From positions 1,364,001 through 1,428,000 of the forward strand of contig NZ_JACHKA010000001.1 of the NCBI RefSeq assembly GCF_014203955.1: a stretch of DNA of 64,000 nt, in the 5' to 3' direction. Source of the stretch: Sphingobium lignivorans. GTDB taxonomy: Bacteria; Pseudomonadota; Alphaproteobacteria; Sphingomonadales; Sphingomonadaceae. Shown piece by piece: positions 32,785 through 42,104 of this stretch; positions within the stretch are counted from its first letter, which is position 1; each line of letters opens with the position of its first letter. The position numbers were made by a program, and so were the translations under genes. Below the pieces are notes generated by a model. That model was given only the letters and a program-made list of their open reading frames with translations. It ran no database searches and was not told where the DNA came from.

Positions 32785-33612
32785 ATGTTGAAGTTCAATG
32801 TTCTTACGACCGCGGCGATGGCCGCACTTGCGGCCGGCATCGTGATCGCGCAGCCTGCGGTCGCCGCGACGCAGACCGTCACCAGCCTTGGCCTGCCGGT
32901 GCCGGCTGGCACGGAGTGGGGATCGCTTCCCGGCGAGAATACCGGCGGCGGTGACGCTTATATCTCGAGTGCCGCGCCGCGCTCGGGCAATGGTTCGCTC
33001 GAACTGGTCGGCGATCGCACACGCGTCCAGACCGGCGTTCAATATGGCGGCCCCGGCGTCGCCACCAATCTCGGCTTGCTTTCGGACGTTCTGAGCCTGG
33101 TCTTCGACTGGCAGGTGGCGGCGGACAGTGCCCGTCAGACTTACACGCCCGCCCTTCGCCTGATGGTGCAGGACGGCGCCCAGCGCAGCGAGCTGATCTG
33201 GGAAGGCGCCTATAATCCCGGCGTGGGCGGCCTGGCGAGCGCCAATCCGACCGGTGCCTGGTACAGCACCAACAGCACCGATGTCTTCTGGCAGTTTGCC
33301 ACGGGTCTGGGCCCCAATGAAGATGGCGGCATGCTGCAGCTCCACACGATCACGGACTGGGCGGCGAGCAACTATTATTCGGATGCTGCCTATGTGACGG
33401 CGATCAGCGTCGGCGCCGGCAGCGGCGCCACGCTCGGCTATCACGCGTTCGTCGACAATGTGACGTTCACCACGACCGGTGGTTCCACCACCTATAATTT
33501 CGAGATGCAGGCGCCCGTTCCCGAACCGGCGACCTGGGCCATGATGATCGGTGGCCTCGGGCTGGTCGGCGCGAGCATGCGTCGCCGCTCGACCAAGGTC
33601 CAGTTCGCCTGA
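32785..33612 (+). CDS. PEPxxWA-CTERM sorting-domain protein
   Basis: 275 residues. A signal peptide (MLKFNVLTTAAMAALAAGIV to AVAA) is followed by a beta-rich extracellular domain of about 200 residues and a C-terminal sorting signal: VPEPATWAMMIGGLGLVGAS with basic RRR. This is the PEPxxWA variant recognised by exosortase systems and common in sphingomonads. GGAGGAGAG precedes the ATG. Body domain not recognised; it has features of a lectin-like beta sandwich (FDWQVAADS; FVDNVTFTTTGGST). An intrinsic terminator follows at 33640. No exosortase gene is in the window. Confidence 0.92.
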   Translation: MLKFNVLTTAAMAALAAGIVIAQPAVAATQTVTSLGLPVPAGTEWGSLPGENTGGGDAYISSAAPRSGNGSLELVGDRTRVQTGVQYGGPGVATNLGLLSDVLSLVFDWQVAADSARQTYTPALRLMVQDGAQRSELIWEGAYNPGVGGLASANPTGAWYSTNSTDVFWQFATGLGPNEDGGMLQLHTITDWAASNYYSDAAYVTAISVGAGSGATLGYHAFVDNVTFTTTGGSTTYNFEMQAPVPEPATWAMMIGGLGLVGASMRRRSTKVQFA

Positions 33613-33639
33613 GCCTGTCTCACACGTTCCACATGCTGG

Positions 33640-33674
33640 GAGGGTCCGGGCAGTCGTCCGGGCCCTCTCTTTTT
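33640..33674 (+). terminator. Intrinsic terminator after the PEP-CTERM gene
   Basis: GAGGGTCCGG (33640-33649) pairs with CCGGGCCCTC (33658-33667) with one G-U pair, followed by TCTTTTT (33668-33674). It ends rightward transcription and lies eight bases before the end of the leftward histidine kinase gene. Confidence 0.85.
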
Positions 33675-33682
33675 CAGGCCGA

Positions 33683-35119
33683 TCAGCCGGCCGGCAGGCG
33701 CAGGCGGACGAGCAGCCCGCCAAGATCCTCGCTTTCATCGAGCTCGACGGTGCCGCCATAGATTTCCGCGACATCGCGCACGATGGCGAGGCCGAGGCCC
33801 GTGCCCGGCTTGCCGCTGTCCAGCCGCACGCCCCGATCGAAAATGCGCTCGCGCTCGCTCTCGGGAATGCCTGCCCCGTCATCCTCGACGAGGATATCAA
33901 TCGACTGGCCTTGCGGGGAGACTGTCACGAACACGCTGCCGCCGCCATATTTCGCTGCGTTTTCGATCAGGTTGCCGAGCAGTTCGTCGAGATCCTGCCG
34001 TTCCACGCGGACGACGGCATCATGCGCGCCGTCGCGATCGATGCGGACATCGGGATAGAGGCGCTCGACGGCGCGCTCGACCGCTTCCAGGCTGGGCCAG
34101 ACTTCCGTTCGACTCTGGGCGGCGCCGCGCCGGCCAAGCGCCCGCGCCCGGGCGAGGTGATGATCGATCTGGCGGCGCATGGTGCCGGTCTCGCGGATGA
34201 CGATGCCCGAGAGGTCCGGGGCCTTGGCCGTCGCCGCGTTCATGACCACGGTGAGGGGCGTCTTGAGGGCGTGGGCGAGATTGCCGGCATGGCGCCGGGC
34301 TTCTTCCGCCTGCTGCTCGTTATGGGCCAGCAGGGCATTGAGTTCCTCGACGAGCGGCTGGACTTCGCGCGGCAGCGGCTCGGTCACCCGGCTCTTCTCG
34401 CCCGCGCGCATCCGGGCGATTTCCCGCCTGATGCGGCGCAGGGGGCGCAACCCGAAGAAGACCTGGAGCGCCGCGAGCAGGATCAGGCCGACGCCCAGCG
34501 CGAGAAAGCTGTTCACCAGCGTCTGCCGCAGCGAGCGGATCTGCGCGTCGAGGCCCTCGCGCGCCTGCGCGACGATGAAGATCCAGCGCGTGTCGCTGCC
34601 GGGCAGGATCACGGTGCGCGCCATCAGGCGCAGGGGTTCCTCCGGGAACTGGTGGCTGTCGATGCCCTGTCCGGGGCGATCGCGCATGTCCGGCGTCACC
34701 TGGATCGCCCGGTCCCAGAGGGATCGCGACCGCCAGTCCTCATGGCCCTCGCCGCTGATCTGGTAATAGAGGCCGCTGGCGGGTTCGAGAAAGCGCTGGT
34801 CGGCGAGAGGCCGGTTGAACAGCACTTCGCCTTCCGGCCCGACCTCGGCCGAGGAGATCATCGCCGTCAGGACATAGGAAAGCCCGTCGTCGAAATTGCG
34901 CGTGATGGCGCTGGTGAGCACGCGGTCCAGCGCCAGTCCGCCGCCGAGCAGCAGCACGCCAATCCATATCGCGGATATGCCGATGATGCGGCGGCTGAGC
35001 GAGCCGGTGCTGCGGGGTTTCGGCTGTTCCGCAATGGAGGACGCGGACGGGGCCTGATCAGCCAGCGGGTTCGTCCAGGCTGTAGCCCAGCCCCCTGATG
35101 GTCGAGATGACGTCGGCAC
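33683..35119 (-). CDS. Sensor histidine kinase (PhoQ/EnvZ type)
   Basis: 478 residues from the only early ATG (35119), which overlaps the response regulator by 62 bases; a shorter non-ATG start near 35058 is possible, so the start is uncertain. Two transmembrane helices (RRIIGISAIWIGVLLLGGGL and a second at about 195-215, VNSFLALGVGLILLAALQ) flank a periplasmic sensor domain. A HAMP-like segment follows, then the H-box LAHALKTPLTVV (His near 282), N-box LGNLIENAAKYGG, and G-boxes VEDDGAGIPE and GTGLGLAIV. It should phosphorylate the regulator encoded just upstream. Confidence 0.92.
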   Translation of the reverse strand: MPTSSRPSGGWATAWTNPLADQAPSASSIAEQPKPRSTGSLSRRIIGISAIWIGVLLLGGGLALDRVLTSAITRNFDDGLSYVLTAMISSAEVGPEGEVLFNRPLADQRFLEPASGLYYQISGEGHEDWRSRSLWDRAIQVTPDMRDRPGQGIDSHQFPEEPLRLMARTVILPGSDTRWIFIVAQAREGLDAQIRSLRQTLVNSFLALGVGLILLAALQVFFGLRPLRRIRREIARMRAGEKSRVTEPLPREVQPLVEELNALLAHNEQQAEEARRHAGNLAHALKTPLTVVMNAATAKAPDLSGIVIRETGTMRRQIDHHLARARALGRRGAAQSRTEVWPSLEAVERAVERLYPDVRIDRDGAHDAVVRVERQDLDELLGNLIENAAKYGGGSVFVTVSPQGQSIDILVEDDGAGIPESERERIFDRGVRLDSGKPGTGLGLAIVRDVAEIYGGTVELDESEDLGGLLVRLRLPAG

Positions 35120-35723
35120 CGAGCTTCTTGCGGATCCGCGTCACGAAAACCTCGATAGTGTTGGAATCCCGGTCGAAATCCTGATCGTAGATATGCTCGA
35201 TCAGTTCCGTGCGGCTGACCACCTTGCCCTTGTGATGCATGAGGTAGGAGAGCAGCTTATATTCCTGAGCCGTCAGCTTCACCGGCTCGCCATTGAGCGT
35301 CACCTTGCCCGAGCGGGTGTCGAGGCGCACATCGCCGGCGATGAGTTCGCTCGAGGCATTGCCGGAAGAGCGGCGGATGAGCGCGCGCAGACGGGCAATC
35401 AGTTCCTCGCTCTGGAATGGCTTGGCGAGATAGTCGTCGGCGCCCGCGTCCAGCCCGGCGACCTTGTCCGACCAGCTGTCACGCGCGGTGAGGACGAGCA
35501 CGGGGACCTGCGAGCCTTCCTTGCGCCAGCGATCGAGCACGGTCAGGCCGTCGATCTCGGGCAGGCCAAGGTCGAGGACGATGGCGTCATAGCTTTCGGT
35601 GGACCCGAGGAAATGGCCATCTTCGCCATCCGTGGCGAGGTCGACCGCATAGCCGGCGCCTTCCAGCGTGGCCTTGAGCTGGGTGCCCAGTGTCGGTTCA
35701 TCCTCAACGATCAGCAGGCGCAT
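35058..35723 (-). CDS. OmpR/PhoP-type response regulator
   Basis: 221 residues from ATG 35721-35723, with AAAGGA seven bases upstream. A longer open frame upstream lacks support. Receiver domain with Asp51 (IVLDLGLPEIDG), acidic pair VEDE at 6-9, Thr in LVLTARD and Lys in DDYLAKPF. The C-terminal winged helix (LTAQEYKLLSYLMHHKGKVV, NTIEVFVTRIRKKLG) is of OmpR type. It is in an operon with a PepSY-like periplasmic protein upstream and the kinase downstream, the usual arrangement of PhoPQ-like systems in sphingomonads. Confidence 0.95.
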   Translation of the reverse strand: MRLLIVEDEPTLGTQLKATLEGAGYAVDLATDGEDGHFLGSTESYDAIVLDLGLPEIDGLTVLDRWRKEGSQVPVLVLTARDSWSDKVAGLDAGADDYLAKPFQSEELIARLRALIRRSSGNASSELIAGDVRLDTRSGKVTLNGEPVKLTAQEYKLLSYLMHHKGKVVSRTELIEHIYDQDFDRDSNTIEVFVTRIRKKLGADVISTIRGLGYSLDEPAG

Positions 35724-35781
35724 GATATTCCTTTCAGACTGGTCCCGGTCGGGAAGAGCGGCATGCCAGGGCCGGCCCCAG

Positions 35782-36117
35782 CTAGTCTCTCTGGCCCTTC
35801 TGGCGCTTGCGCGCGACGATGTCACCCGACTTGCCGTCCACATAGACCCATTCCACCACGCCATTGGCATGGAGGAACTGCATGAGATAGATTCCATCTC
35901 GCGGCGGGGGCGCCACGCCGAGCAGCGTGGCGTCGCCCATTGCGCGTTCCACGCGCCGCTTGATGATCGAAAAGGGCATCACTTCGCCATCGAGCATCGC
36001 CCGACGCGCCTGCTTCTGGTCGTCGCCATGCGCGAAGCTCTGCGCCGAGGCCGGCGCCGTCACCCCGCCCAGGGCCAGGAGACTGCAAAGGATCAGAATC
36101 GGTCTGCGCACTGTCAT
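35782..36117 (-). CDS. Periplasmic PepSY-like protein
   Basis: 111 residues from ATG 36115-36117; an ATG at 36141 would add eight residues before the signal peptide. Signal peptide: RPILILCSLLALGGVTAPASA. The mature part (EVMPFSIIKRRVERAMGDAT, YLMQFLHANGVVEWVYVDGKSGDIVARK) reads like a PepSY or PepSY-like domain, which often modulate sensor kinases or peptidases. It is first in an operon with the response regulator and kinase, 58 bases upstream of the regulator, and may feed information to the kinase's periplasmic domain. Confidence 0.8.
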   Translation of the reverse strand: MTVRRPILILCSLLALGGVTAPASAQSFAHGDDQKQARRAMLDGEVMPFSIIKRRVERAMGDATLLGVAPPPRDGIYLMQFLHANGVVEWVYVDGKSGDIVARKRQKGQRD

Positions 36118-36175
36118 GGCGCCGAGATAGCGATCATGCATTGAACACGCGGTGAATGCCCCATTTCGTTCCCGT

Positions 36176-36910
36176 TCAGCGCTCCAGCATATATCGGACG
36201 TTGAGCGAAATCGAGGTGCCGATTTCGCCCGGCTCGATCTTGGTCTGCGGCGCCGCTTCCATGGCCATCGAGCGCATCATCATCGGCATCGGCGGGCTGG
36301 ATTCGCCGCCCTCGGAAATGCCCACCAGTCGCGCACTGCGATAGCCCGTCGCCCGGGCATAAAGGTCCGCCCGCGCCTGCGCGGTGCTGATCGCCTTGGT
36401 CCGCGCCTGATCGAGCAGCGCGGCGGGGTCGGCGATGCTGAAGGAGGGGCCATTGATATTCGTGGCGCCCGCCGCGACCATCGCGTCGACCAGCTCGCCC
36501 GCGCCATCCAGCTTGCGCACCTTCACGGTGAGCTGGTTGCTCGCTTCATAGCCCATGAAACGGGGGGGCTTCCCGCCGGTGCGATCGGAATAATCATATT
36601 GCGGGTTGAGGTTGATGCCGCTGGTCTGGATGTCCTTGCGTTCGATGCCTTTCTTCACCAGCATCGACACGAGCTTGTCCATCTGCGCGGCATTCTGCGT
36701 CATCGCATCCTGAGCGCTCATCGAGCGGGTCTGCACGCCGGTATTGATCGTCGCCATGTCCGGCGCCGACTGGATCGTTTCCGTCACCGCCAGGCTGAGG
36801 ATGGGCCCGCTCGCCGGAACCATCGGGCCGACGCCCTGCGGCCCCTGGGCAGACACGGCCGCCGGGATCATGAGAGCTGCTGCTGCGAGCAGGAGGGGCG
36901 TTCGTAGCAT
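36176..36910 (-). CDS. Periplasmic SIMPL (DUF541) domain protein
   Basis: 244 residues. Signal peptide LRTPLLLAAAALMIPAAVSA. The mature protein carries the SIMPL/DUF541 pattern: ILSLAVTETIQSAPDMATIN at the start, TSGINLNPQYDY with GYEASNQLTVKVRKLD in the middle and ARADLYARATG with SARLVGISE near the end. These oligomeric periplasmic proteins are linked to stress response and outer-membrane integrity; exact role unknown. Leftward, 58 bases upstream of the PepSY-like gene, so it might belong to the same transcript. Confidence 0.92.
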   Translation of the reverse strand: MLRTPLLLAAAALMIPAAVSAQGPQGVGPMVPASGPILSLAVTETIQSAPDMATINTGVQTRSMSAQDAMTQNAAQMDKLVSMLVKKGIERKDIQTSGINLNPQYDYSDRTGGKPPRFMGYEASNQLTVKVRKLDGAGELVDAMVAAGATNINGPSFSIADPAALLDQARTKAISTAQARADLYARATGYRSARLVGISEGGESSPPMPMMMRSMAMEAAPQTKIEPGEIGTSISLNVRYMLER

Positions 36911-37030
36911 GGGAGCATCCTTCCACTTGTGATCATGGGGGCGTCTTGATCGAGCAACGATGAACGATCGCTGACCTGCAGGACGCTCTGCCCTTGCCCG
37001 GACCGCCCAGTTCTGTTTTAGCGCCCCGTC

Positions 37031-38821
37031 ATGGCAGCGCCACTTCTTTCATACGAAAATCTCGGTCTGATCCAGGGCAGCGGCTGGCTGTTCCGCGGGC
37101 TCAACATCTTTGTCGGCGAGCGGGACCGGCTCGCCCTGATCGGCCGCAACGGCGCGGGCAAGACGACGCTGCTCAAGCTCATTGCCGGTCGCATCGAGGC
37201 GGATGAGGGCAAGCGCTCGATCGTGCCGGGCACAAATGTCGTGATGCTGAAGCAGGACCCCGATCTGGCGCCTTTCGCGACGCTGCGCGACTTCACTCTG
37301 GCTGGCCAGAGCCCGCCGGCCCTGCACGAGATCGAGGCGATTGCCGATCAGATCGGCATCGATCTTTCCCGCGAGGCGGCCACCGCATCGGGCGGCGAGC
37401 GGCGCCGGGCGGCGCTCTGCCGGGCGCTGGCCAGCGAGCCGGACATTCTGCTCCTCGACGAGCCGACCAACCATCTGGACATCTCCGCGATCGACTGGCT
37501 GGAAAGCTGGCTCTCGCGATACAGCGGCGCCTTCATCACGATCAGCCATGACCGGACCTTCCTCACGCGCCTGACGCGCTCGACGCTCTGGTTGGATCGC
37601 GGCGATCTGCGCCGCAACGAGGTGGGCTTCGGCGGGTTCGAGGCATGGATGGAGAAAGTCTATGCCGACGAGGCCCGCGCCGCGGAAAAGCTCGACGCCA
37701 AGCTGAAGATCGAGGCGCACTGGCTGGAGCGGGGCGTTACGGCCCGGCGCAAGCGCAATCAGGGCCGCCTCGCCAAGCTGGTCGAGATGCGCGCCACCCG
37801 TGCCGCCATGATCGGGCCGCAGGGCGCCGCGAAAATGTCCGTCGTCGCGGACGATGTGAAGACCAAGAGCGTCATCGTGGCCGATCAGGTCACCAAGGCC
37901 TATGGCGAGCGGACGATCATCCGGGACTTCACGCTGCGCATCCAGCGTGGCGACCGCATCGGCATCGTGGGCGGCAACGGCGCCGGCAAGACGACGCTCC
38001 TGCGGATGCTCACTGGCGAACTGGCGCCCGACAGCGGCACGATCACGCGCGCGAAGACACTCGACGGCATTGTCATCGACCAGCAGCGCAAGCTGCTCCA
38101 GCCCGAAAAGCGGGTGCGCGACATCCTCGCCGATGGCGGCGACTGGGTGACCGTGCGGGGCGCGAAGAAGCATATCCAGGGCTATCTCAAGGAGTTCCTG
38201 TTCGACCCCGGGCTGGTCGAGGCGCGGATCGGCACGCTGTCCGGCGGCGAGCGCTCGCGCCTGCTGCTGGCGCGCGAGTTCGCCCGGGAATCGAACCTTC
38301 TGGTGCTCGACGAACCGACCAATGATCTCGATCTCGAGACGCTCGATCTGCTTCAGGAAGTCATTGCCGATTATGAAGGCACGGTGCTGATCGTCAGCCA
38401 CGACCGCGACTTCCTCGATCGCACGGTGACGGTGACGCTCGGTCTCGATGGCTCGGGCCGGGTCGACATCATTGCGGGCGGCTATGCCGACTGGGAAGCC
38501 AGGCGACGGCAGCCGCTGGGGGCGGCGAAGAAGAGCGTGACAGCGAAGGGCAGCGCGCCGGATGCGCCGCCGCCGCCGAAAGCCGCGAAGCTGAGCTACA
38601 AGGACCAGCGCGACTATGACCTGCTGCCGGCGCGGATCGAGGCGATCGAGGCTGCCATCGCGCGCGACGAGACGGCGCTGTCCGACCCCGATCTCTATGC
38701 GAAGAATCCCGGGCGCTTCGCCGAACTGACCGCCGCGATCGACAAGGCACGCGCGGAGAAGGAAGCAGCCGAGGAACGCTGGCTGGAACTGGCCGAGATG
38801 GTCGAGGCGCTGGGCAGCTGA
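37031..38821 (+). CDS. ABC-F family ATPase (Uup-like)
   Basis: 596 residues with two ABC domains and no membrane segment. Walker A motifs GRNGAGKTT and GGNGAGKTT; signatures ASGGERRRAALCRAL and LSGGERSRLLLAREF; Walker B LLLDEPTNHLD and LVLDEPTNDLD, the standard ABC-F form. The linker (about 210-270) is basic and contains ERGVTARRKRNQGRLAKLVE. A coiled-coil C-terminal domain (about 525-596) is like that of Uup. ABC-F proteins act on ribosomes or, for Uup, on DNA stability. Own promoter in the 120-base gap from the divergent SIMPL gene. Confidence 0.93.
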   Translation: MAAPLLSYENLGLIQGSGWLFRGLNIFVGERDRLALIGRNGAGKTTLLKLIAGRIEADEGKRSIVPGTNVVMLKQDPDLAPFATLRDFTLAGQSPPALHEIEAIADQIGIDLSREAATASGGERRRAALCRALASEPDILLLDEPTNHLDISAIDWLESWLSRYSGAFITISHDRTFLTRLTRSTLWLDRGDLRRNEVGFGGFEAWMEKVYADEARAAEKLDAKLKIEAHWLERGVTARRKRNQGRLAKLVEMRATRAAMIGPQGAAKMSVVADDVKTKSVIVADQVTKAYGERTIIRDFTLRIQRGDRIGIVGGNGAGKTTLLRMLTGELAPDSGTITRAKTLDGIVIDQQRKLLQPEKRVRDILADGGDWVTVRGAKKHIQGYLKEFLFDPGLVEARIGTLSGGERSRLLLAREFARESNLLVLDEPTNDLDLETLDLLQEVIADYEGTVLIVSHDRDFLDRTVTVTLGLDGSGRVDIIAGGYADWEARRRQPLGAAKKSVTAKGSAPDAPPPPKAAKLSYKDQRDYDLLPARIEAIEAAIARDETALSDPDLYAKNPGRFAELTAAIDKARAEKEAAEERWLELAEMVEALGS

Positions 38822-38838
38822 GACGCGCGTAGCGAGGG

Positions 38839-39138
38839 TCAGCGCTCGCGAGCGGTGGCGACCTCATATTCGGTGATCGCGCGGTCGCCGATGCCAAGGG
38901 CCTCCCATGCCGCGCGAAATGCCGCCATGTGGGGGCTGGTCGAGTGGGCCTGCTGCGCGGCGCGGTCTTCGAAGAGCTCGAAGATGCGGATCAGCCCCGG
39001 CTCCAGAAGGTCTTCGGCGAAGCTGTAGGCGACGCAGCCCGGCTCGGTACGGCTGGCCTCGACCATGCGGGCCAGCACCGGCCGGGCCTCGTCGAGACGT
39101 TCGGGCGGGAGCCGGATCGATCCCGCCAGAATGATCAC
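38839..39138 (-). CDS. ABM-domain monooxygenase-like protein
   Basis: 99 residues, beginning MIILAGSIRLPPERLDEARP. Antibiotic biosynthesis monooxygenase (ABM) fold, as in YgiN-type quinol monooxygenases: MVEASRTEPGCVAYSFAEDL, IRIFELFEDRAAQQAHSTS and HMAAFRAAWE. Such dimers bind quinone-like or stress-related substrates without cofactor. The start overlaps the stop of the hydrolase gene upstream by ATGA, so the two are translated together. Seventeen bases separate its stop from the ABC-F stop (convergent). Confidence 0.93.
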   Translation of the reverse strand: MIILAGSIRLPPERLDEARPVLARMVEASRTEPGCVAYSFAEDLLEPGLIRIFELFEDRAAQQAHSTSPHMAAFRAAWEALGIGDRAITEYEVATARER

Positions 39139-39791
39139 CGGATCGGTGAATCCGGCGCGAGACGCATGTCGAGATAATTGTCGACGCTCATCATCAGCTG
39201 GTCGAGCTCATGCTCGAAGAAGTGATTGGCGTTGCGGATCTCGTCATGATGGATGGTGATGCCCTTCTGGGTGCGCAGCTTGTCCACAAGCTTCTGCACC
39301 GAACCGGCGGAGACGACCTCGTCGTTCACGCCCTGCACGATGATCCCGGAAGCGGGGCAGGGGGCGAGGAACGAGAAGTCATACATATTCGCGGGGGGCG
39401 CGACGGAGATGAAGCCGCGCACTTCCGGCCGGCGCATGAGGAGCTGCATCGCGATCCAGGCGCCGAAGGAGAAGCCGGCGATCCATGTCGTCTGCGCCTC
39501 GGGGTGAAAGCTCTGCACCCAGTCGAGTGCGGCGGCGGCATCCGACAGTTCCCCGATGCCGTTGTCAAACACGCCCTGGCTGCGGCCCACGCCCCGGAAG
39601 TTGAAGCGCAGGGTTGCGAAGCCCCGCTTCACGAAGGTCTTGTAGAGCGCCTGCGTGATGCGATCGTTCATCGTGCCGCCGCCCTGCGGATGGGGATGAA
39701 GGATCAGCGCGACAGGCGCGCGAGGACGGGGCGGAGGGCTGAAACGGCCCTCGAGACGGCCTTCGGGACCGGGAAAGATGACGTCTGGCAT
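39135..39791 (-). CDS. Alpha/beta hydrolase (dienelactone-hydrolase-like, DUF family)
   Basis: 218 residues, from ATG 39789-39791; longer upstream frame not supported. MPDVIFPGPEGRLEGRFSPP starts a compact alpha/beta hydrolase. HPHPQGGGTMNDRI carries the oxyanion region, FNFRGVGRSQG is typical of this family, AGFSFGAWIA is the nucleophile elbow (Gly-Phe-Ser-Phe-Gly), Asp in QGVNDEVV and His in NANHFFEHEL complete the triad. These are cytosolic esterases of unknown substrate, conserved in Alphaproteobacteria. It is divergent from the cysteine desulfurase operon. Confidence 0.9.
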   Translation of the reverse strand: MPDVIFPGPEGRLEGRFSPPPRPRAPVALILHPHPQGGGTMNDRITQALYKTFVKRGFATLRFNFRGVGRSQGVFDNGIGELSDAAAALDWVQSFHPEAQTTWIAGFSFGAWIAMQLLMRRPEVRGFISVAPPANMYDFSFLAPCPASGIIVQGVNDEVVSAGSVQKLVDKLRTQKGITIHHDEIRNANHFFEHELDQLMMSVDNYLDMRLAPDSPIR

Positions 39792-39948
39792 GGCACCTGG
39801 AGCTTGATAAGGAATTCGGCATCTGCCGGGTGGCTGACGCGCGAGGATTGCGGGCTTATATAGGTGAGCGCCGCCATTTCGCAATCTTATTGGATGGTGA
39901 TCCTCGATACCCGTCCAGGTGGCAACGCTCCTTTCTGCACGAGTTGTC

Positions 39949-41001
39949 ATGACCAGCCCTATCTATCTCGACCATGCCGCCACGACGCCACTCCTGCCTC
40001 AGGCGCGGGCGGCGATGCTGGAAGGGTTCGCGGCATGGGCCAATCCCTCCTCGCCGCATGCCGCCGGACGCCGCGCGCGCGCGCTGCTGGAGGACGCGCG
40101 GGCGCGCATCGCCCGGGCGCTCGGCTGGGATGGGCATGTGATCCTCACTTCAGGTGCAAGCGAGGCCATCGCGATTGCCCTGCAGGGCGCGAAGCGGGCG
40201 CGGCTGCTTGCCGGCGCGAGCGAGCATGATGCGGTGCTTCGCCATGTGCCCGTGGAGAACCGCTTGCCGGTCGATCGCGGCGGCCTTGTGTCCCTGCCCG
40301 ATGACATCGGGCCGGATGCCCTGATCGCCATTCAGCAGGTCAACAGCGAGACGGGCGTCATCCAGCCGCTCGACGATCTGGCGGCGCACATCCAGGCGGC
40401 CGGCGGGCTGCTTTTCGCCGATTGCAGCCAGAGCGCGGGCAAGATCGCATTGCCGGCGCAGGCCGATCTTGTCGCGGTCAGTGCGCACAAGCTCGGTGGG
40501 CCGATCGGCATCGGCGCGCTGCTGGTGCGCGATCTCGCCGCGCTCGATCCCCGGGGCGGGCAGGAGCAGGGCTACCGGGCAGGGACAGAAGCGATGCCGC
40601 TCGCGCTCGGTTTCGCCGCCGCGCTGGAAGCGCCGCGCGACTGGCTCGCGGACGCGGCGCTCTGGCGCGAGCAACTCGATGCCGCGATCCTTGCATCCGG
40701 GGGCGAGATCGTGGCGCAGGCATCGCCGCGATTGCCCACGATCGCCAGCTACCGCATGCCCGGCGTATCGGCGCAAGCGCAGCTCATTCGCTTCGATCTG
40801 GCGGGGATCGCGGTCTCGGCCGGCAGCGCCTGTTCCTCGGGAAGCCTGCGGACCAGCCATGTGCTCGCGGCGATGGGCTGGGACGATACAGCCGCCAGTC
40901 AGGTTATCCGTGTCACTATGGGGCATGATACGCAGGCCAGCGAGATTGACGCCTTTCTTGCTCAGTGGCAGGCCATTTGCCACGGGAACGCAAAAAAATG
41001 A
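39949..41001 (+). CDS. Cysteine desulfurase, first of a tandem pair
   Basis: 350 residues from ATG 39949 (MTSPIYLDHAATTPLLP). Fold-type I aminotransferase class V. PLP lysine is Lys181 (VSAHKLGGP), the catalytic cysteine Cys295 is in AGSACSSGSLRTSH, and FADCSQSAGKI contains the PLP-binding Asp. It removes sulfur from cysteine as persulfide for Fe-S cluster or thio-cofactor synthesis. It is somewhat shorter than IscS (404) and more like NifS-type proteins of sphingomonads. The stop overlaps the start of a second cysteine desulfurase by ATGA, so the two could form a heterodimer. Confidence 0.92.
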   Translation: MTSPIYLDHAATTPLLPQARAAMLEGFAAWANPSSPHAAGRRARALLEDARARIARALGWDGHVILTSGASEAIAIALQGAKRARLLAGASEHDAVLRHVPVENRLPVDRGGLVSLPDDIGPDALIAIQQVNSETGVIQPLDDLAAHIQAAGGLLFADCSQSAGKIALPAQADLVAVSAHKLGGPIGIGALLVRDLAALDPRGGQEQGYRAGTEAMPLALGFAAALEAPRDWLADAALWREQLDAAILASGGEIVAQASPRLPTIASYRMPGVSAQAQLIRFDLAGIAVSAGSACSSGSLRTSHVLAAMGWDDTAASQVIRVTMGHDTQASEIDAFLAQWQAICHGNAKK

Positions 41002-42104
41002 TCTATCTGGACTATCAGGCGACGACGCCCCTCGCGCCGGAGGTCGCTGCGGCGATGACCGAGGCGATGGCGCATTATGGCAACCCCAACAGCGCGCACC
41101 GCATCGGGCGCGTGGCAGCGGCGGACGTGGGGCTGGCCCGCGAGCGGATCATGGCGGCTCTGGGCAAGACGGACGGCCGGCTGATCTTCACCAGCGGTGC
41201 GACCGAGGCCCTGAACATCGCGATCGTCGGCGCGGCACGCGCTTCCGCGCCCGGGCGCCGGCGCGTGATCACGCTGGCGACGGAGCATGCCGCCGTGCTC
41301 GACACGGTGATGGCGCTGCGGCACGAGGGCTTCGAGCCGGTGATCCTGCCGGTGGGGCGCGACGGTCTGGTGGATCTCGACATTGCCGAGGCGGCGATCG
41401 ACGAGAGGGCCGCGCTCCTCGCGGTGATGCAGGTCAACAACGAGATCGGCGTCATCCAGCCAGTCGAAGCGCTGATCGCCATCGCTCGTGCGCATGGCGC
41501 GGCGACGCTGTGTGATGCGGTGCAGGGCTTCGGCCGGCTGGACACGCCCTCGGCCGACATGATCGCCGTCACCGCGCACAAGATCCACGGGCCCAAGGGG
41601 GTCGGGGCGCTGTGGCTGCGGGACGGGCTGCAACTGCCGCCGCTGATGCACGGGGGCGGCCAGGAGCAGGGGCTGCGGCCCGGGACGCTCTCGCCGATGC
41701 TGTGCGCCGGCTTTGGCGTCGCGGCGCAGCTCGCGGCCGCGCGGCGGGCGGAGGATCTCGGCCTCGTCGAGACGCTCTGGCGCGAGGCGCTGGCGTTCTT
41801 CACGGGCTGGCGCGTCAATGGCGCTCTCGATGCGCGCTATCATGGTAATCTCAATCTATGCCGGCCGGGAATCGACGCCGCGCGACTGGTGTCGGACGTG
41901 CGCGGCGTGGCTTTCTCGCTCGGCTCCGCCTGCGCCAGCGGGTCGGGTCGGCCGAGCCATGTGCTGAGGGCCATTGGCCTGAACGACCGCGAAGCGCGCA
42001 GTTCGCTGCGGCTGGGCTTCGGGCGCTACTCGACCTCCGAGGAGCTTGCGAACGCGGCCACGCTCATCAATGAGGCGGCGGCGATGCAGAAGGCGGCGGC
42101 ATGA
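40998..42104 (+). CDS. Cysteine desulfurase, second of a tandem pair
   Basis: 368 residues from ATG 40998, overlapping the first gene by ATGA. MIYLDYQATTPLAPEVAAAM is the classical N-terminus. PLP lysine Lys195 (VTAHKIHGPKG), catalytic Cys312 (LGSACASGSGRPSH), ATEHAAVLD with the His that stacks on PLP. The protein resembles IscS/NifS more than the first copy does. It is followed by an adrenodoxin-type ferredoxin with a four-base overlap, so sulfur transfer and electron supply are produced together. The pair probably arose by duplication but is now strongly diverged. Confidence 0.93.
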   Translation: MIYLDYQATTPLAPEVAAAMTEAMAHYGNPNSAHRIGRVAAADVGLARERIMAALGKTDGRLIFTSGATEALNIAIVGAARASAPGRRRVITLATEHAAVLDTVMALRHEGFEPVILPVGRDGLVDLDIAEAAIDERAALLAVMQVNNEIGVIQPVEALIAIARAHGAATLCDAVQGFGRLDTPSADMIAVTAHKIHGPKGVGALWLRDGLQLPPLMHGGGQEQGLRPGTLSPMLCAGFGVAAQLAAARRAEDLGLVETLWREALAFFTGWRVNGALDARYHGNLNLCRPGIDAARLVSDVRGVAFSLGSACASGSGRPSHVLRAIGLNDREARSSLRLGFGRYSTSEELANAATLINEAAAMQKAAA